This document shows, in pieces, positions 35,386 through 47,445 of a DNA stretch of 64,000 bases. The notes under the pieces were generated by a model. That model was not told the DNA's origin and ran no database searches. It saw only the letters and a program-made list of their open reading frames with translations. Where the stretch lies: assembly GCA_036674765.1 (NCBI GenBank), contig JARVKI010000122.1, forward strand, positions 55,350-119,349. The letters are read 5' to 3'. The DNA comes from Seiridium cupressi (taxonomy: Eukaryota > Ascomycota > Sordariomycetes > Amphisphaeriales > Sporocadaceae). Made by a program: the position numbers and the translations under genes. Numbering within the stretch: the stretch's first letter is position 1; each line of letters opens with the position of its first letter.

Positions 35386-37817
35386 CTATGCATCGCCTAT
35401 GTTATGCCACGGCTGGGCACGGGTTAATGGAAGGGTGCAGAAATAGCGCTCGAGGAGGTCCGAATCATTGGCGGGGGACAGCTTGCAATGAAGAGTCCGT
35501 TCAGTCGACCTGGGGTCTCATACGAAGGAGTCTCATCAGGGCATATGCTTGGTCGCCGTGCAAATACGGGGTATAACTACATGTTCCCTGAGACAGGGCG
35601 TTGGGGTCAATGTTACCCCCCTTTCTTGGCTGATTGTTAGTAAGTTGGCTTGCAAAATGAGTAAATACTTACTATTTTGAAATTAAATATTACTCCTTTA
35701 TCTTGTCGGGTGAAAATTTGAAGCTTGAGTTTGGGTAGTGGATTCTATCATGTACGCATGAGAAGAGAGCTCTCCGCTGATGTCGTCTTATTCAATAGAG
35801 AAGTTCTAGGAAACCACCACCGTGGGCCTTGATATTCCCCCGATGTTCCACTTCGATCAGCTGGATACTACCAAAGCACAAAATCAGTTGTTATCACACC
35901 ATTTCAGTCGATCAACTCAGCCCCCAGATTTGATTTCAAAAGCCGAAATCCAGGATTTCGCTGCAGCCTCATCGTTCGATTGCCATTCTTACCCTCCTTA
36001 CCCTCCTCACCTCCAAACACGATGCGACGTGATGCCTCAAAGTGCCAGACCTCCAGCTGAACTCTTGGCGATTCCTCCCAACCACTCGAATTAAAGTCTC
36101 CGAGCCAATGAAGCATCCTGGCACTGGGACATTGCATACTATTCGTCAACTTAATGCGGGGAATTCGACCACGCCTTGATATTGAGTGAAGGGAGTTGAT
36201 TGCTTTTCAGCTGCAATCATATTGGTGCTAAGTCTCCAGTCGGCCCCAACGCATTGGTCCCTGGGTTTGATGCAATCACCTCAGCTGTTAAATCTCTTCC
36301 CCCGTTGTCACAACGTTTGGTGAGTATGTACCCCATAAGGTATCTCGACTGTTCTTTTCTCAGCCACCCAGTCTCAAGCACAGTTAGGGCTGACCATCAG
36401 TACCCCGATAGTTACAACAAGTCGGCACTACGCGTTATACCCTGAATCGCAAGGTGTATAGCAATATATTTAGAACTAATAACAAAACCTAAAATACTCA
36501 ATGATTCCTATGGTTGACCATCAAGAGCGGTGTCGTGTAACCACTTTGAGACCCTACGCTATGATCGAGGATGTCCTGAACCAGGGTATCAGACCCATAC
36601 GGGCCTTTCCAGAGTGCTGCAGCCAACACCACTCTAAAGAACGAACATTCGTGGTATATGTAAATATGAGAAATTAGTGATGGTAGGGGTGATTAGTCTC
36701 TTTCTCGCACACGCTATACTGATCAGTGGTAGACAAAGAAGCTATTAGGTAAGACATGCGTACGACTCCGCAAAAGCGCCGAGAAGGGCGGCGTATAGAC
36801 GAAGTGATCACGCTTTCTTTCAATCTCGTCACGCATCAAGATTCGATGGTTATGATCCGGGGTTCAAACTCCATGAAGACTATCGCTGTTATCACCATGT
36901 CTTCCTTCCTAAGACCACGGTGGCAGCTGTGCTTGGAAGCCAGCTCGTCATGTCGGATCTGAGCGAGGAAGACGGGCCGTGGGAGTTGGAGGTTACGCCT
37001 CCTGTTCGTCGGCTTTGACGGATCTCGATCCCCATGCCGATTCCTGTCGGCTTGGCTGCTTGTCTATGGCTTGTGTATATTCACTGTAGGAGCTTGGGCC
37101 CGTTCAGGTATGCTGTACTGCGAAAGACAAAGTAGCATTAGGTATATATGTGTTCTCGACGCTGCCACTGCCGTCTGGATGATCTATGATTGTGAGTTTA
37201 TCGCAACCATGTAGTCAAGGCCGATGGGCCAGAACATGCTTATCCATGAGCAACTTGCGGTTAGCGATTGGTAGATATGTCCATGTAGACGAACAGAGTC
37301 AAGCCAGAAGTATATTACTCAGGCTCGGTGTCTATCTGACTGGTGGCATAACATATGCCCTTCGGAGACCGACCGCGGACAGGAGTTGGAGGATCCGGAT
37401 CCCATAAACACGGTTGGGCTCGACGGTCAATTCGGGCGCTGGGCATTCGAGAATTGCCCCGCAGTCCCCACCCGGAGGGAGATCCAATCACCCAATGTCC
37501 AGGCTCGCTACATTAGTCAAGAGGCAATCACATAGCGAACGCAATTGGTTACCGACCAGGAGATTCCAATACCCAGAGATCGGATACGACGGGTTCTCGC
37601 GTAACCTGCAGCAGTGGCGCTCAATATTGATGCAACCCATTTGCGAGCGAGCAATCGTGTGTGGTCTCAAGCTGAAGCCAAGGCTGCGAGCTTTATCACG
37701 TGTGCTGACGGCTGAAAGTGAGAATAATATAGGTCGGGATTACATCCTTTCCAAACCTGATAACGGTGGCCGGGCTCCTCGTCGTTTCCCTCATCTCTCC
37801 CTTTCCTAAAGCACATC
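35386..37817. other. Gene-poor interval
   Basis: About 2.4 kb of short frames. AT-rich patches near 35635-35760 and 36440-36500 suggest mild decay. The last 100 bases are the leader of the phosphopantetheinyl transferase gene. Nothing else supported. Confidence 0.45.
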
Positions 37818-38803
37818 ATGGCGACAAATGGCCCTCAGGTGATCCAATGGATCGTGGATACGCGCAACCTCTGGCCGGAAGCCACCAAGCCGGCACAGCT
37901 GGAAACTGCAGTGAGTCAGCTCGTGCCTCGCCTGGACCGTTTGCTCGAAATCCGACTGACATGTCACCCCAGGCGCCAGAATATCTTGCCCTGCTGACGC
38001 CCCAGGAGAAGGCCGGCGTCCTGAAGTATTTCTTCGTGCGGGATGCCAAGATGTCCCTGGCATCTCACTTCCTCAAGCACTATGTTCTGAGTAAGACGCT
38101 AGGGATCCCCTGGTCGGCCACCACCATCGCGCGGGATACGCACGGAAAGCCCATCTACATTGCCCCGGACGGCAGCCAGCCTGTGCAGTTCAATGTCTCG
38201 CATCAGAACGGCATTGTGGCATTATCCGCCGTGGCCGGGTACAATGGGCCCGGCACGGTTGACGTTGGCGTGGATGTGGTATGTGTCAGTGAGCGCGAGT
38301 CGCGCGATCATCATATGATCCAGACAGAAGGCTGGGCCAAGTTTGTAGACATGCACTCGGACGTCTTCGGACGGTCGGAGACCAGGGATCTGAAGAATAT
38401 GCCACCACTGGCGGGACAGTCCAAGGAGGCCGTCGATGCCCATCTTCGGAAGTTCTATACTCTCTGGTGCTTGCGCGAGGCATATGTCAAGATGACCGGG
38501 GAGGCTCTGCTGGCAGTATGGTTGCACGATCTGGAATTCCAGAGCTTCCGGGCGCCAGACGCTGCAGTGGCAGAAACCCAGGCCGCTGGAGATCTAGAGA
38601 AGACGATTGTGCGGGAGCATGAGGTTCTCTTCAAAGGTAAAAAGGTCGATGATGCGAACATCTGCCTCAGATCCCTCGGCAAAGACTACATGACATGCAC
38701 GGCTGTGAGAACACCTGCGAAGAAAGAGGTTGCCCTAGGGTGGGAACTGGGCCCATTCGAAACAATTGATATCGCCACGATATTGAAGCATGCGACTTTC
38801 TAG
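37818..38803 (+). CDS. npgA: 4'-phosphopantetheinyl transferase (NpgA/PptA type)
   Basis: Exons 37818-37910 and 37973-38803, 307 residues; a 62-base GTGAGT/CCCAG intron. The enzyme transfers 4'-phosphopantetheine from CoA to a Ser of carrier-protein domains, activating polyketide synthases, non-ribosomal peptide synthetases and alpha-aminoadipate reductase. Sfp-type motifs are present: FNVSHQNGIVAL, VDVGVDVV (Mg-binding Asp) and FYTLWCLREAYVKMTGEALL. The protein opens with QWIVDTRNLWP, typical of this group. It is somewhat shorter than the A. nidulans protein as I recall it. The neighbours are not biosynthetic, consistent with a single global PPTase acting in trans. Confidence 0.95.
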
Positions 38804-41800
38804 GCTACTACTAGTTATAACTGTCTGATAGTAAAAGCTCGTTCTCTACGGTTTTATTGAGCGACTTTCTATTCTAGAACGAATCTACTACGGTATTATG
38901 CAAACAGTAAAGGCTGTCTACGTGCATGATGTGAAGAATTTTTGAGGCACGGCTCCAGTCATGTGAAATTCGTACACCCTTATTTTGGTGTACCTTTGAT
39001 CGTTCGATACTGCTGTAATACTTCTCTCGATAGGTCGTCTTGGATGTTTTTAATCTATTCGTTACTAGTGGTCAGACTAGCGACGATAGATGCGATACCT
39101 ACTTTGATGGATTTAGATGGTACGGGTTAGACACATGCAGCTAAAACTTCGCTGTGGCATGTTTTACGATACGGTAAGTGTACTTTCAAAGACCTACAGT
39201 TGCCTAGCTAGCGAAAAGGAGGGACCGAATGAACGATTCAGCGAAGGCACGTTCTCACTGTTTCCGGAATAGACCATCACCGGCGCAACGGAAGGCAGGC
39301 CTAGCCGGTGTACCAAATCCAGGAAACCATGCATGATATTTGCAGTGCGCGACCGATCTCTTAATACCCGTTATCAAGAGAGAGAAAGCTCCACCATCAC
39401 CGAAGGCGTCTCTAAGCCGGCGGTACTTGTTGACGAGGCACCATGGAAAATGATTACGGCGGTAGAAGTGACATAACAGAAGTGAGCTGCGTACTCACCA
39501 GTCCCCAGCAGGAAGTTTTCATGCTCCGTATGAACAGCAAGCACACTCGAATGGAGATTATTTCATGACCAATATGCTCCATGGACACTCATGTATTCAT
39601 AAGCCATCAACTTGAGAACTTCTGGCAATCGATTAGCAGGGGCTATATTCTTCTCTTCTTTGAGCGACCACTCGAAATATACGAGAGTTTGGTGTCCGTT
39701 TCCGTGTTTTCGTCACCGCCTCTTGTAGACATGTGCTTATACGAGAAGAATTTGTCGGTCATATTAGATTCTCCGAAGGCATGAACATCAGTGAGATCAC
39801 GAGATATCTGACATGCAGGCTCTGGGAACTTGAACCTTGTAAGATTGTAATGTTCGCAGGACGATCACCTGCGCATGAGGAAGCTCGCTCAGTCAGAACT
39901 CCGTAGGTCAGGTTCTAGTCGGGGAGATTATGTAGAGTACAAGTAATACGGAATGTTCTAGAGATGCCGGAAGCTTTGAAACGAGATATTCATAATCAGA
40001 TCATGCCATTATGGCTTGTTATGTTCGCATCTCTATCGGGGCGTTGCCCAATTGCCATCAGGATAACTCAGAAGTATGATCAGTTTCACGTTGGATCATC
40101 TAGATATCTTCCCTCATATCATGTTTAAGTGCGATCGAAAGAGGTTTCACTAGACTGAAGAGAAATCCCTCCAACTCGGGGGATGGGTGGTGAATGGCCA
40201 AGTCCATGGCCGCCCACCATTAAGAATCCTTTCGTCGGAACATTTACATGTTCAACATTTTTTTCAATGCGTTACCCTAGGACCGACACATTGATCTTAG
40301 GCGCGACGGATTGAGGAACTGGACAGCAGATTACTACGTGTGCTCAGGGTTATCGCTGGTTCTAGATTCCGATCCTGCACCGGAAGCATCGGCTGCTGTT
40401 AGAGATTGGCTCAAGTGATATCTCTCATTGGTGATCTGTCCTATCCATCAGGCCATTTGGGAGTGCGGCAAAGTACCATGAAGTCAAGCCATGCTCCCGG
40501 GATCATCGGCTATAGGTCCGTAGTGTTTATGCTGTACGCCACTGACAGGGCACCATTTTCTCTCTGTCCTTGAGTAAACCAGAGACCAACTATAACAGAG
40601 GTCTTATACTGCAAGCGTTGCGTGGCCAGCGCTACCGAGGCGTCCAATGTCAGAGCCTAACGCGCTTGCCTATGTGATAGCATCTGGGTGAACGGCGAAT
40701 CAGATATTCAGAGTACCTACCCTGCTAGCCTTCCACCCCCCCGGTCCCTCCAACGATCTGCCGAACTGGATTTTGCAGATCAAGCTAAGGATGCAGGTGT
40801 GCAAACCTGGAAATGTGACCAAGGTGATGACTTATGATTTATTATATAGCAAGAAGCCTTATGCACAGTGCGGAAAAACCATGGCCAGCTCGCTTCTACC
40901 ATGGTTCAAGTATCCTCACCCAGCTCTGCGCTTCACTCATCCGAGTTTCAAGCCTCGATGGGTTTCGCGACCCCTTAAGTACCTAAAGTGGTTTGTGATA
41001 AGTTCGTTGTTATAAGGGGACTCTTGCACGGATATCAAGGGAATTTGCGGTAGTACGAGACGATCCACTTCCCGGGCTAGCCATTACAGTATACCAGACC
41101 AGGTTCGCGATCTTACAACGGCGTAATCTAGCTCTTGATATATGCAGGGGAGAAGCTCTCAATGTCTTGTTTGGTCTGGCACTAGGGACGAATAGAGAAA
41201 TATGGCTTGCAGCAATACGAGCTTGGGATAAGCAGTCTCTCTTAGCTCCTAATTAGTCCAGTGGTTCGGGCCAAGGAGCTCAGGGACCCCATGCATATGT
41301 GTCGGCAAGCCAGCCGAAAGGCATAGCTGATCGACCCCAGATGAATCAATGGCCATCATGTGCATCGCTAATCCGCTGGCTGGCATTCGCTTCCATTGCC
41401 ATCCCTAGCATGCATTCAATCACGTTTCAACATGCAATTTGTGTAGCACAACAGTACTCTTTTCTTCATCTCGAACAAAGTATGGTAGCACGATGCCAAG
41501 GGTGTAGTACAGCATCATGTAGGGTACCGATCCGGCAGATGTCTTAATATACGCGTCCAAAAGGGCGCACGAATGTCCGCAGACAGCCCTGGTTGAATCC
41601 AGCGAGATGGTAGTGCTAGTGAGCTGACAGACTCGGGCAATTTGTGCTGACATGGGTATTTCCCGACTTATTGGTCCCGAACCAGTCTGACTGCAGCAGG
41701 TCACGTCTCGCCAATGAAGGCCCCGTCCGCTATCACTAAGGATTTGGTCGCATGTTCTCAGGGTTGCTCACCTTCTCGCGGGCATGACAACCCATCCTCA

Positions 41801-42634
41801 TGCGTGCAGGGTGAGATACATTGTACCCACATTTTCCGCGGGGTGATCCTACGGTGAGCTACGTTTCTCACCGACCTCGATAGTCGTTGGGGCCTTTTGT
41901 GCCAACTCATACATTGTGACGAGTACCATTTATGCGGTCAGACTTGACAGCAGCTGACCGGTCAGGAAAACGGCGGACATCTGGAGAAGCGCCGTCGCCC
42001 ATTTACGAGAAAAATCCTCAGCTGTTCCCTGGTAAAGCGGTGTTGCTTTGTTTGCGCTGAGGTCTGTCTGGGTTCGGCCCCTTGCCAAGCAAATGGCCCT
42101 TTAGCGAGCTGGCGTTACCCTCGGCCTGGAGTGAATCGCCCGCCCAGTTTTAAGGTTGACAAGTGCAGTCAGCAGGGGCATCCGACTGGTCCCCCGCGGA
42201 CCCGTGCACTGCAGATTGTGACCGATTGGGATGTAAATGGATAACCTCACTTGGCCGGTCAGGAAATGCGCCACTTATATCTATGTTCGGGGTCTCGGTG
42301 CAGTCCATTCCAATATTGAAACAAGGCTCGTCTCAAGAGACCTTCCGTCATGCAATCATCATGGGCATGCGGGCCGGGCCTGCTGGGCTGTCATTCACGA
42401 GTGGCGCATTATAGCGTCCCAGAGCCTTGGGTAATGTAGGTCCACTCCGGCCGGCCAAGTCCAACCTGTCCGTATAAAGACGAAAACAGTCGGCTCTATG
42501 GTCGGCCAAGCAGCCTCTATCTCATGGACCGAAGCCTTCTTTTATATGTGTGTCTCACCGATGGCACAGCTTCTGGAAAGGGAGAGAAAAGACATCATAT
42601 TTGACCGACAAAGTAAACTACCACGGCGACAAAC
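38804..42634. other. Gene-poor interval
   Basis: About 3.8 kb, the largest gap in the window. No motif-bearing frame and no splice-consistent chain on either strand. Base composition is mixed and not strongly AT-biased, so this is not an obvious RIP tract. A minus-strand frame at 41420-41704 has a protein-like feel (a hydrophobic stretch ending in VRDEE) but no recognisable family; it may be a relic. Confidence 0.4.
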
Positions 42635-43627
42635 ATGGCGATCAAGTCGGCTACGATCAGCGAGTATTCCGCTACGACTAACAAAAGCAACGCTTTTAAT
42701 TTGAGGATATCACCCGCAGAAGATGAAGCTTATTCTCGCGGCATTTCGCATCCCGTTCCAAACAAAGCAGCCTCTTTCTTAGAACAGGCCAAGGAAAATG
42801 CTGTCAAGCTTCTGAGGCGTCCATGGCATAAACGAACTGTGACCTGGGACGACCAAGAGTGGGACACACTCGAATATCACTCTCGAGCATATGACACACA
42901 CTCTTTGATGATTAGCTGTGGAACCGTCACCATGGATCGCGCTGCATCACCGGACCGAAAGGTGTTACTGATATGGAACAGAAATACGAGAGCGGTAAGT
43001 TGGTTCTCGAGCTATTCCTGCCGCAGCTGTTGTTGACTGGGGCCACCGCACTCGCGGCGGCATTGTTAGCAACGCTGAGTGTCTTCTTCTTGACTGGCAG
43101 CTGACTCTTGCTCTCTGTAGTGGCAGCTACCCAAGGGTCGCAAGAACGTCCACGAGGACTTCGCGGCAGCAGCACTGCGGGAGACGGCAGAAGAGACGGG
43201 CATCGCTGTCCAGCCGTTGTACCTAAGGTTCTGCACACGGCTGACATTGCCAGAGAGGTCAGAAGAGGAGGTGGCACTCCAGCTGAGACGACAGTCGAAC
43301 AACCTCTGGACGGATGGCGGCATGATTGATAACGGAACTGTAAACCTTCTCAATAAGGATATATTCTGCGCTAGTCAGTACCCAGATCCGGCGACCGGGG
43401 CAATGCGACACATTTATTGGTACGCGGCAAGACCATTGAAGGGAGTAACGCCGGACCTCAGCGTGCTCGGCCGAGAAGACGGTTCCACCATGACGGCACA
43501 ATGGTTTGCCGCTGCCGAGGCAGTGGTTCGACTTAGAATGTCTGTCGAGAGAAAGGCCGTGGCTCTTGCAGTTCATTACGCAGAACAAATGACGGAGGAA
43601 GAATGGAGATACTCGCTTGAACTGTAA
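42635..43627 (+). CDS. Nudix hydrolase
   Basis: Exons 42635-42994 and 43121-43627, 288 residues; the 126-base intron (GTAAGT to CTGTAG) falls just before the catalytic box. The Nudix signature is complete: Gly126, Glu132, then RETAEETGI at 140-148, matching Gx5Ex7REUxEExGU except that the first U position is Thr. Such enzymes hydrolyse nucleoside diphosphates linked to another moiety. WQLPKGR leading into the box and the large distance from the N terminus resemble diphosphoinositol-polyphosphate or Ap4A-type fungal members, but the substrate cannot be deduced. The first 100 residues form the N-terminal strand region (MISCGTVTMD, VLLIWNRNT). The ATG at 42635 is first in frame. Confidence 0.9.
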
Positions 43628-44542
43628 CTCGGACTCCATTGGCGGTAGAGTGCCGATTTTGGAGCCTTGCAAGATTCTCTGAGCCGAATGGTAAAGAAGA
43701 CCGGCTTGCTATACCCAATTAGAGCTGCTTCATTATCATTGGTGCGGAGAGCATGCCTCTTTGCCCAGGGTCATGGTTTCATTATTGGATCTCGTTGACG
43801 AACGGCTAACACGGGAGGACCTAATGTCGGGCTAGGAATAGTAATATCCCGGGTGATCGCTCGCCTCTCCATTGGGGGCGATATGAGATAACGTAGTACT
43901 CGGACGGAGGGCCTCAGCACTATTTGACTTGTCATGTTGTTTTTGGGGCCTCGAACAATTGGCCTATATAGTAGCGGTGCTCGGTGGTGGAGCTATGCCA
44001 CAACTCCGACTGATTAACGTCAATTGATACCATTTTCGCTATAGTAATAACAAGTGCATCTTTTCGAGTACATAGCAATATCTTATAAAAACAAACTAAT
44101 AACAACCAGAGCGTGCATCGGTTGTCGACTGGTGACATCACCACCCACCCCGCCATTCGTATCATTGACGTGGAGATATTGGAAGCTACCCCTCATCAGT
44201 AATGACTGGCCATACTATCTATTGAATCGCGGAGGATCCTTCATCGAATGGGAAGACTTCTGATGTGCGTAGAGTAGGCGCAGTTCTTACATAGCGTCAT
44301 GGCCTCTTTAAATGTCTTTCTCAAAGCACCTGCAAGCTCCTACGCGAGCCGTTGCGTCAGGACGTCGCCAGGTCTTAAGTCCGTCCATACTCCAAATTTC
44401 CTCCCCTGTTACAACCCCACCATCACACTCAACCTCGTCCACCTCAAAATACTCAACGGATTCGAAAACTTGTTGCCATCAACCGATCTCTCGGCCAAGT
44501 CAGAACCACTCCAAGCCAAACCCCACCCAGCGGACCATCAAC
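43628..44542. other. Intergenic region and DLH leader
   Basis: 3' flank of the Nudix gene and leader of the dienelactone hydrolase. The last 230 bases hold an in-frame ATG at 44312 that would add 77 residues to the hydrolase, and an out-of-frame ATG at 44299. Confidence 0.5.
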
Positions 44543-45433
44543 ATGTCTACTATGCCAGCATCCCACGGCCACTCTGAGGCCTGCTGCAACATTCCTCCCG
44601 TGCAATCGTCGGGATACAGCTCCAAGGGTAGCTACGAGGAGCTCGGCGGATTCAAGACCTGTGAGCCAGTCCCCCTTTTCCATTGGTACTGATCAAGAAA
44701 GCTCATCACAGTGTAGATGTAACTGGTCCTAAAGACGCTAGCAAGGGAATCTTACAAATATTCGATATTTTCGGCTACTATCCCCAGACACTGCAAGGCG
44801 CCGATATCCTTAGCAGCTCGGACAGCAAGCAGAAGTACCAAGTCTTCATTCCCGATTGGTTCAATGGAGAGCCTTGCCCTATTGAATAGTGAGCTGACAT
44901 ACACTGACCTTGACCCATGAAATAATACACTTTTGGCTGACACCGAATGCTCAAGCTTTCCTCCAGATAACGACGAGAAGCAGAAGAAGTTGGGCGCTTT
45001 CTTTGAGAAGCACTCCCCACCTAGTGTGGCTCAGAAGGTCCCCGACTATATCAAGGCCGTCCAGTCTAAGCATCCAGAGATCAAGGAGTGGGCCATCATT
45101 GGCTTCTGCTGGGGCGGTAAGGTCGTCTCGCTCGTGATCTCATCCGACGACAACATTTTCAAGGCCGGAGTCGAATGCCACCCCGCCATGGTAGAGCCCG
45201 AGGATGCCAAGAAGATCAAAATTCCCCTCTGCCTGCTTGCTTCGAAGGACGAACCCGAGGAGGACGTTAAGAAGTTTGAGCAGAACCTTTCCGGTGCGAA
45301 GCACGTCGAGAGTTTCAGCGACCAGATTCACGGATGGATGGCTGCCAGATCCAACCTGGAGGATTCTCGTGTCAAGGCCGAGTACACTCGGGGATACCAA
45401 ACTGTGATAGAATTCTTGGGCAAGAACTACTAA
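44543..45433 (+). CDS. Dienelactone hydrolase family protein (AIM2-like)
   Basis: Three exons: 44543-44660, 44717-44888 and 44956-45433, 255 residues; introns of 56 and 67 bases. An alpha/beta hydrolase with the DLH Cys-Asp-His triad: Cys148 in GFCWGG, Asp in the SKDEPEED segment and His in IHGWMAAR. The opening CCNIPPVQ...GSYEEL and the YVTGPKD, IFDIFGYYPQT and PDWFNGEPCPIE blocks are typical of fungal DLH/AIM2 proteins, which are cytosolic and of unclear physiological substrate. The start at 44543 gives a protein of normal length. An in-frame upstream ATG at 44312 would add 77 Ser/Thr/Pro/Arg-rich residues that look like a mitochondrial presequence, so two isoforms are conceivable. Confidence 0.9.
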
Positions 45434-45906
45434 GATTGAGGCAGTGCTGCCGAGATCGACACGCACACCCGAGAGGACGGAGTAAATGAGAAGGAAACCG
45501 CTAGCACTCCGTTTAGCTGAAGGGGGGAAAAGGAAATAAAACCAGCAAACATCACGAAAAACATATCGATAATATCAATAATTGATGAAGTCATTTTAGG
45601 GTTGCCTCTCTGTTCTACAATAGTGACGACGACCTTTGTCCCAGTTATTACCACCCTAGAGAAATTATAATCTGTCGACACCTCAAGCAGCATTAGAGTT
45701 TTGGAGCACCGACTTCAGGGTTGAGCCCAATTCTATGGTTACAGCGTACTGCAGTGTACATGCGAATGCGCAACGACTTTCACTGCCAGCGTATTATTCT
45801 AGTACAACCATGTCCTTTTTTAGACAAACCGGCAGCTGCAGCTTGAGCCTTCCAGTCTCTTTCGATTGTCTGTTCATGTCAAGAGCATTGCTTGTTGATT
45901 GCAATG
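45434..45906. other. Convergent 3' intergenic region
   Basis: Between the dienelactone hydrolase and the RGG-protein gene. No gene seen. Confidence 0.5.
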
Positions 45907-47445
45907 TTACGACAAAGCTGGGCCTGGTTGGATATTCTCCTGTTTGGCATTATCAACTGGCTCCGCAGCCTTGAAAGCCTCTCCGTCGTCCACAGATTGA
46001 GCATGGCTTTTTTCGTTCACGTCTTCAGGATTGCCGATATCCAGGTTACCGTCCTTCAATCTCATCTCCTGCAACATCTCTGTGACACTCCTCTCTGGAC
46101 CCTCGCTCTGCTTTGGTATCATCTCCGTTTTCTCAATCTGCGGCACAGGCGGCGCTCCATCGCCAAGCTTGTTGAATTTGACAACTGCCCACTCATGCTT
46201 CACTACACGAATTGAGGTTAGCTGTTACTTCTCCGAGCATGGTCGATGAGCTTTGAAAATGAGAGCTCGTATTTGAAGAGGAATAAACGCCAGTAAGATG
46301 GTGGTTGCATCTAAAACAGGCTAAAAAGGATACGAAATGATGTTGGGAATATGCTTACTGGATGACTTCCAAGCAGAAAGATCCCTTGAGATACTCTTGG
46401 AAACGTTGCCGAATCGATCTCGGCGCTCCCATTTCTGCTGTAGCATTCGGATCAACTCGGCGGAATGCGGAGCGATGATGTTGACCCGTGAGATGCCATA
46501 CCATCCCGAGAAGATAAAGGCTTTTTTGTTGGAAACACTCCTGACTTCCTGGAAGACGGCTATAGGATCGTGAGGGTCGGGGGCGTAGTCTATGGGCGGA
46601 ATGCTGGGGTAGTTCGGGGTGCTGTTCTCGCTGTAGAACTCCGAGGCGGGAACTGTCTTGACATCTGACGGACTGGAAGGCGTGTGTGATCCCAGGTTTT
46701 GGCCACTGCCATTGCCCTGGGTTGGATGAATGGGGGATCTTGTTTGATTGGTCTCATGACCATTCTCCCCGGTGGAATTTGTTGTGCCAGTTGCATCCTT
46801 CACAACACCTGAATGTCCGGCAGCGTCATCCCATGTTGAGCTGACGATAACATTTGCCTCGGGCGCATCGTTGCGCTTTACTGTGTCGTTACTATCTTCG
46901 GCTTGGAGAGAAGCCTTGCCAGCTGTCGAATTCTTGTCCTCTTCAGGAAGACCCCAAGAAGGTCCGCTCTTTTCCTTCTGCTCTATGTAGCCTGGCAATA
47001 TCTGCAAGGGGCTCTTCGCGAATACAATCTCGTCGCTATTCCATCTAGGGTTGGCGCCCATGTATAATTGCATATAACACAGCTGCCCCGACCTAGCAGC
47101 CGAATCGTGAAGTGTCGCGTGCTTCATATCCACTGTCATCATCAAGTAGTCCCGCGGCCAAAAATAGCGTGTAATGTCGTCGCAGCGGATAGTGTCAGCA
47201 TCTTCAACAAGCTGACGATCCGGCTGGTTTCTGCGTCCAAAATTTCCTCTGGATCCTCCACGCGGTCCGCCACGCTGGCCTCGATATCCTCCGTGGCCAC
47301 CACGATTGCTGTAGCGGGGATGTGCAGGCGCTGGGAAGCTCGGAGGGACCTCACTCGCCGTAGCGTCAGATGCAGGTGTGTTGCTGCTCACCTGAGCGCG
47401 GCGATGAGGCGGGATATACGAAGACATCCTCAGATCTGAAGTCAT
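45907..47445 (-). CDS. RGG-box protein, uncharacterised
   Basis: Exons 47445-46359 and 46202-45907, 460 residues (454 from the second ATG at 47427); the 156-base intron has donor GTAAGC and branch GCTAAC before TGTAG. After a YIPPHRRAQ opening, residues of the N-terminal region form an RGG/GGYRGQRGG-type tract that usually binds RNA. Then comes a conserved-looking ordered block (RYFWPRDYLMMTVDMKHATL, NSDEIVFAKSPLQILPGY), a long Ser/Thr/Asn-rich linker, and a second ordered block (AFIFSGWYGISRVNIIAP, LIRMLQQKWERRDRFGN) that runs across the intron to MKHEWAVVKF. I do not recognise a named domain. RNA binding is inferred from the RGG tract only. Confidence 0.8.

Noticed and set aside
36756..37407. 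Frames near a GGTTCAAACTCC B-box-like sequence at about 36861
   Set aside because: No A-box or stems at tRNA spacing, and the protein frames have no motif.
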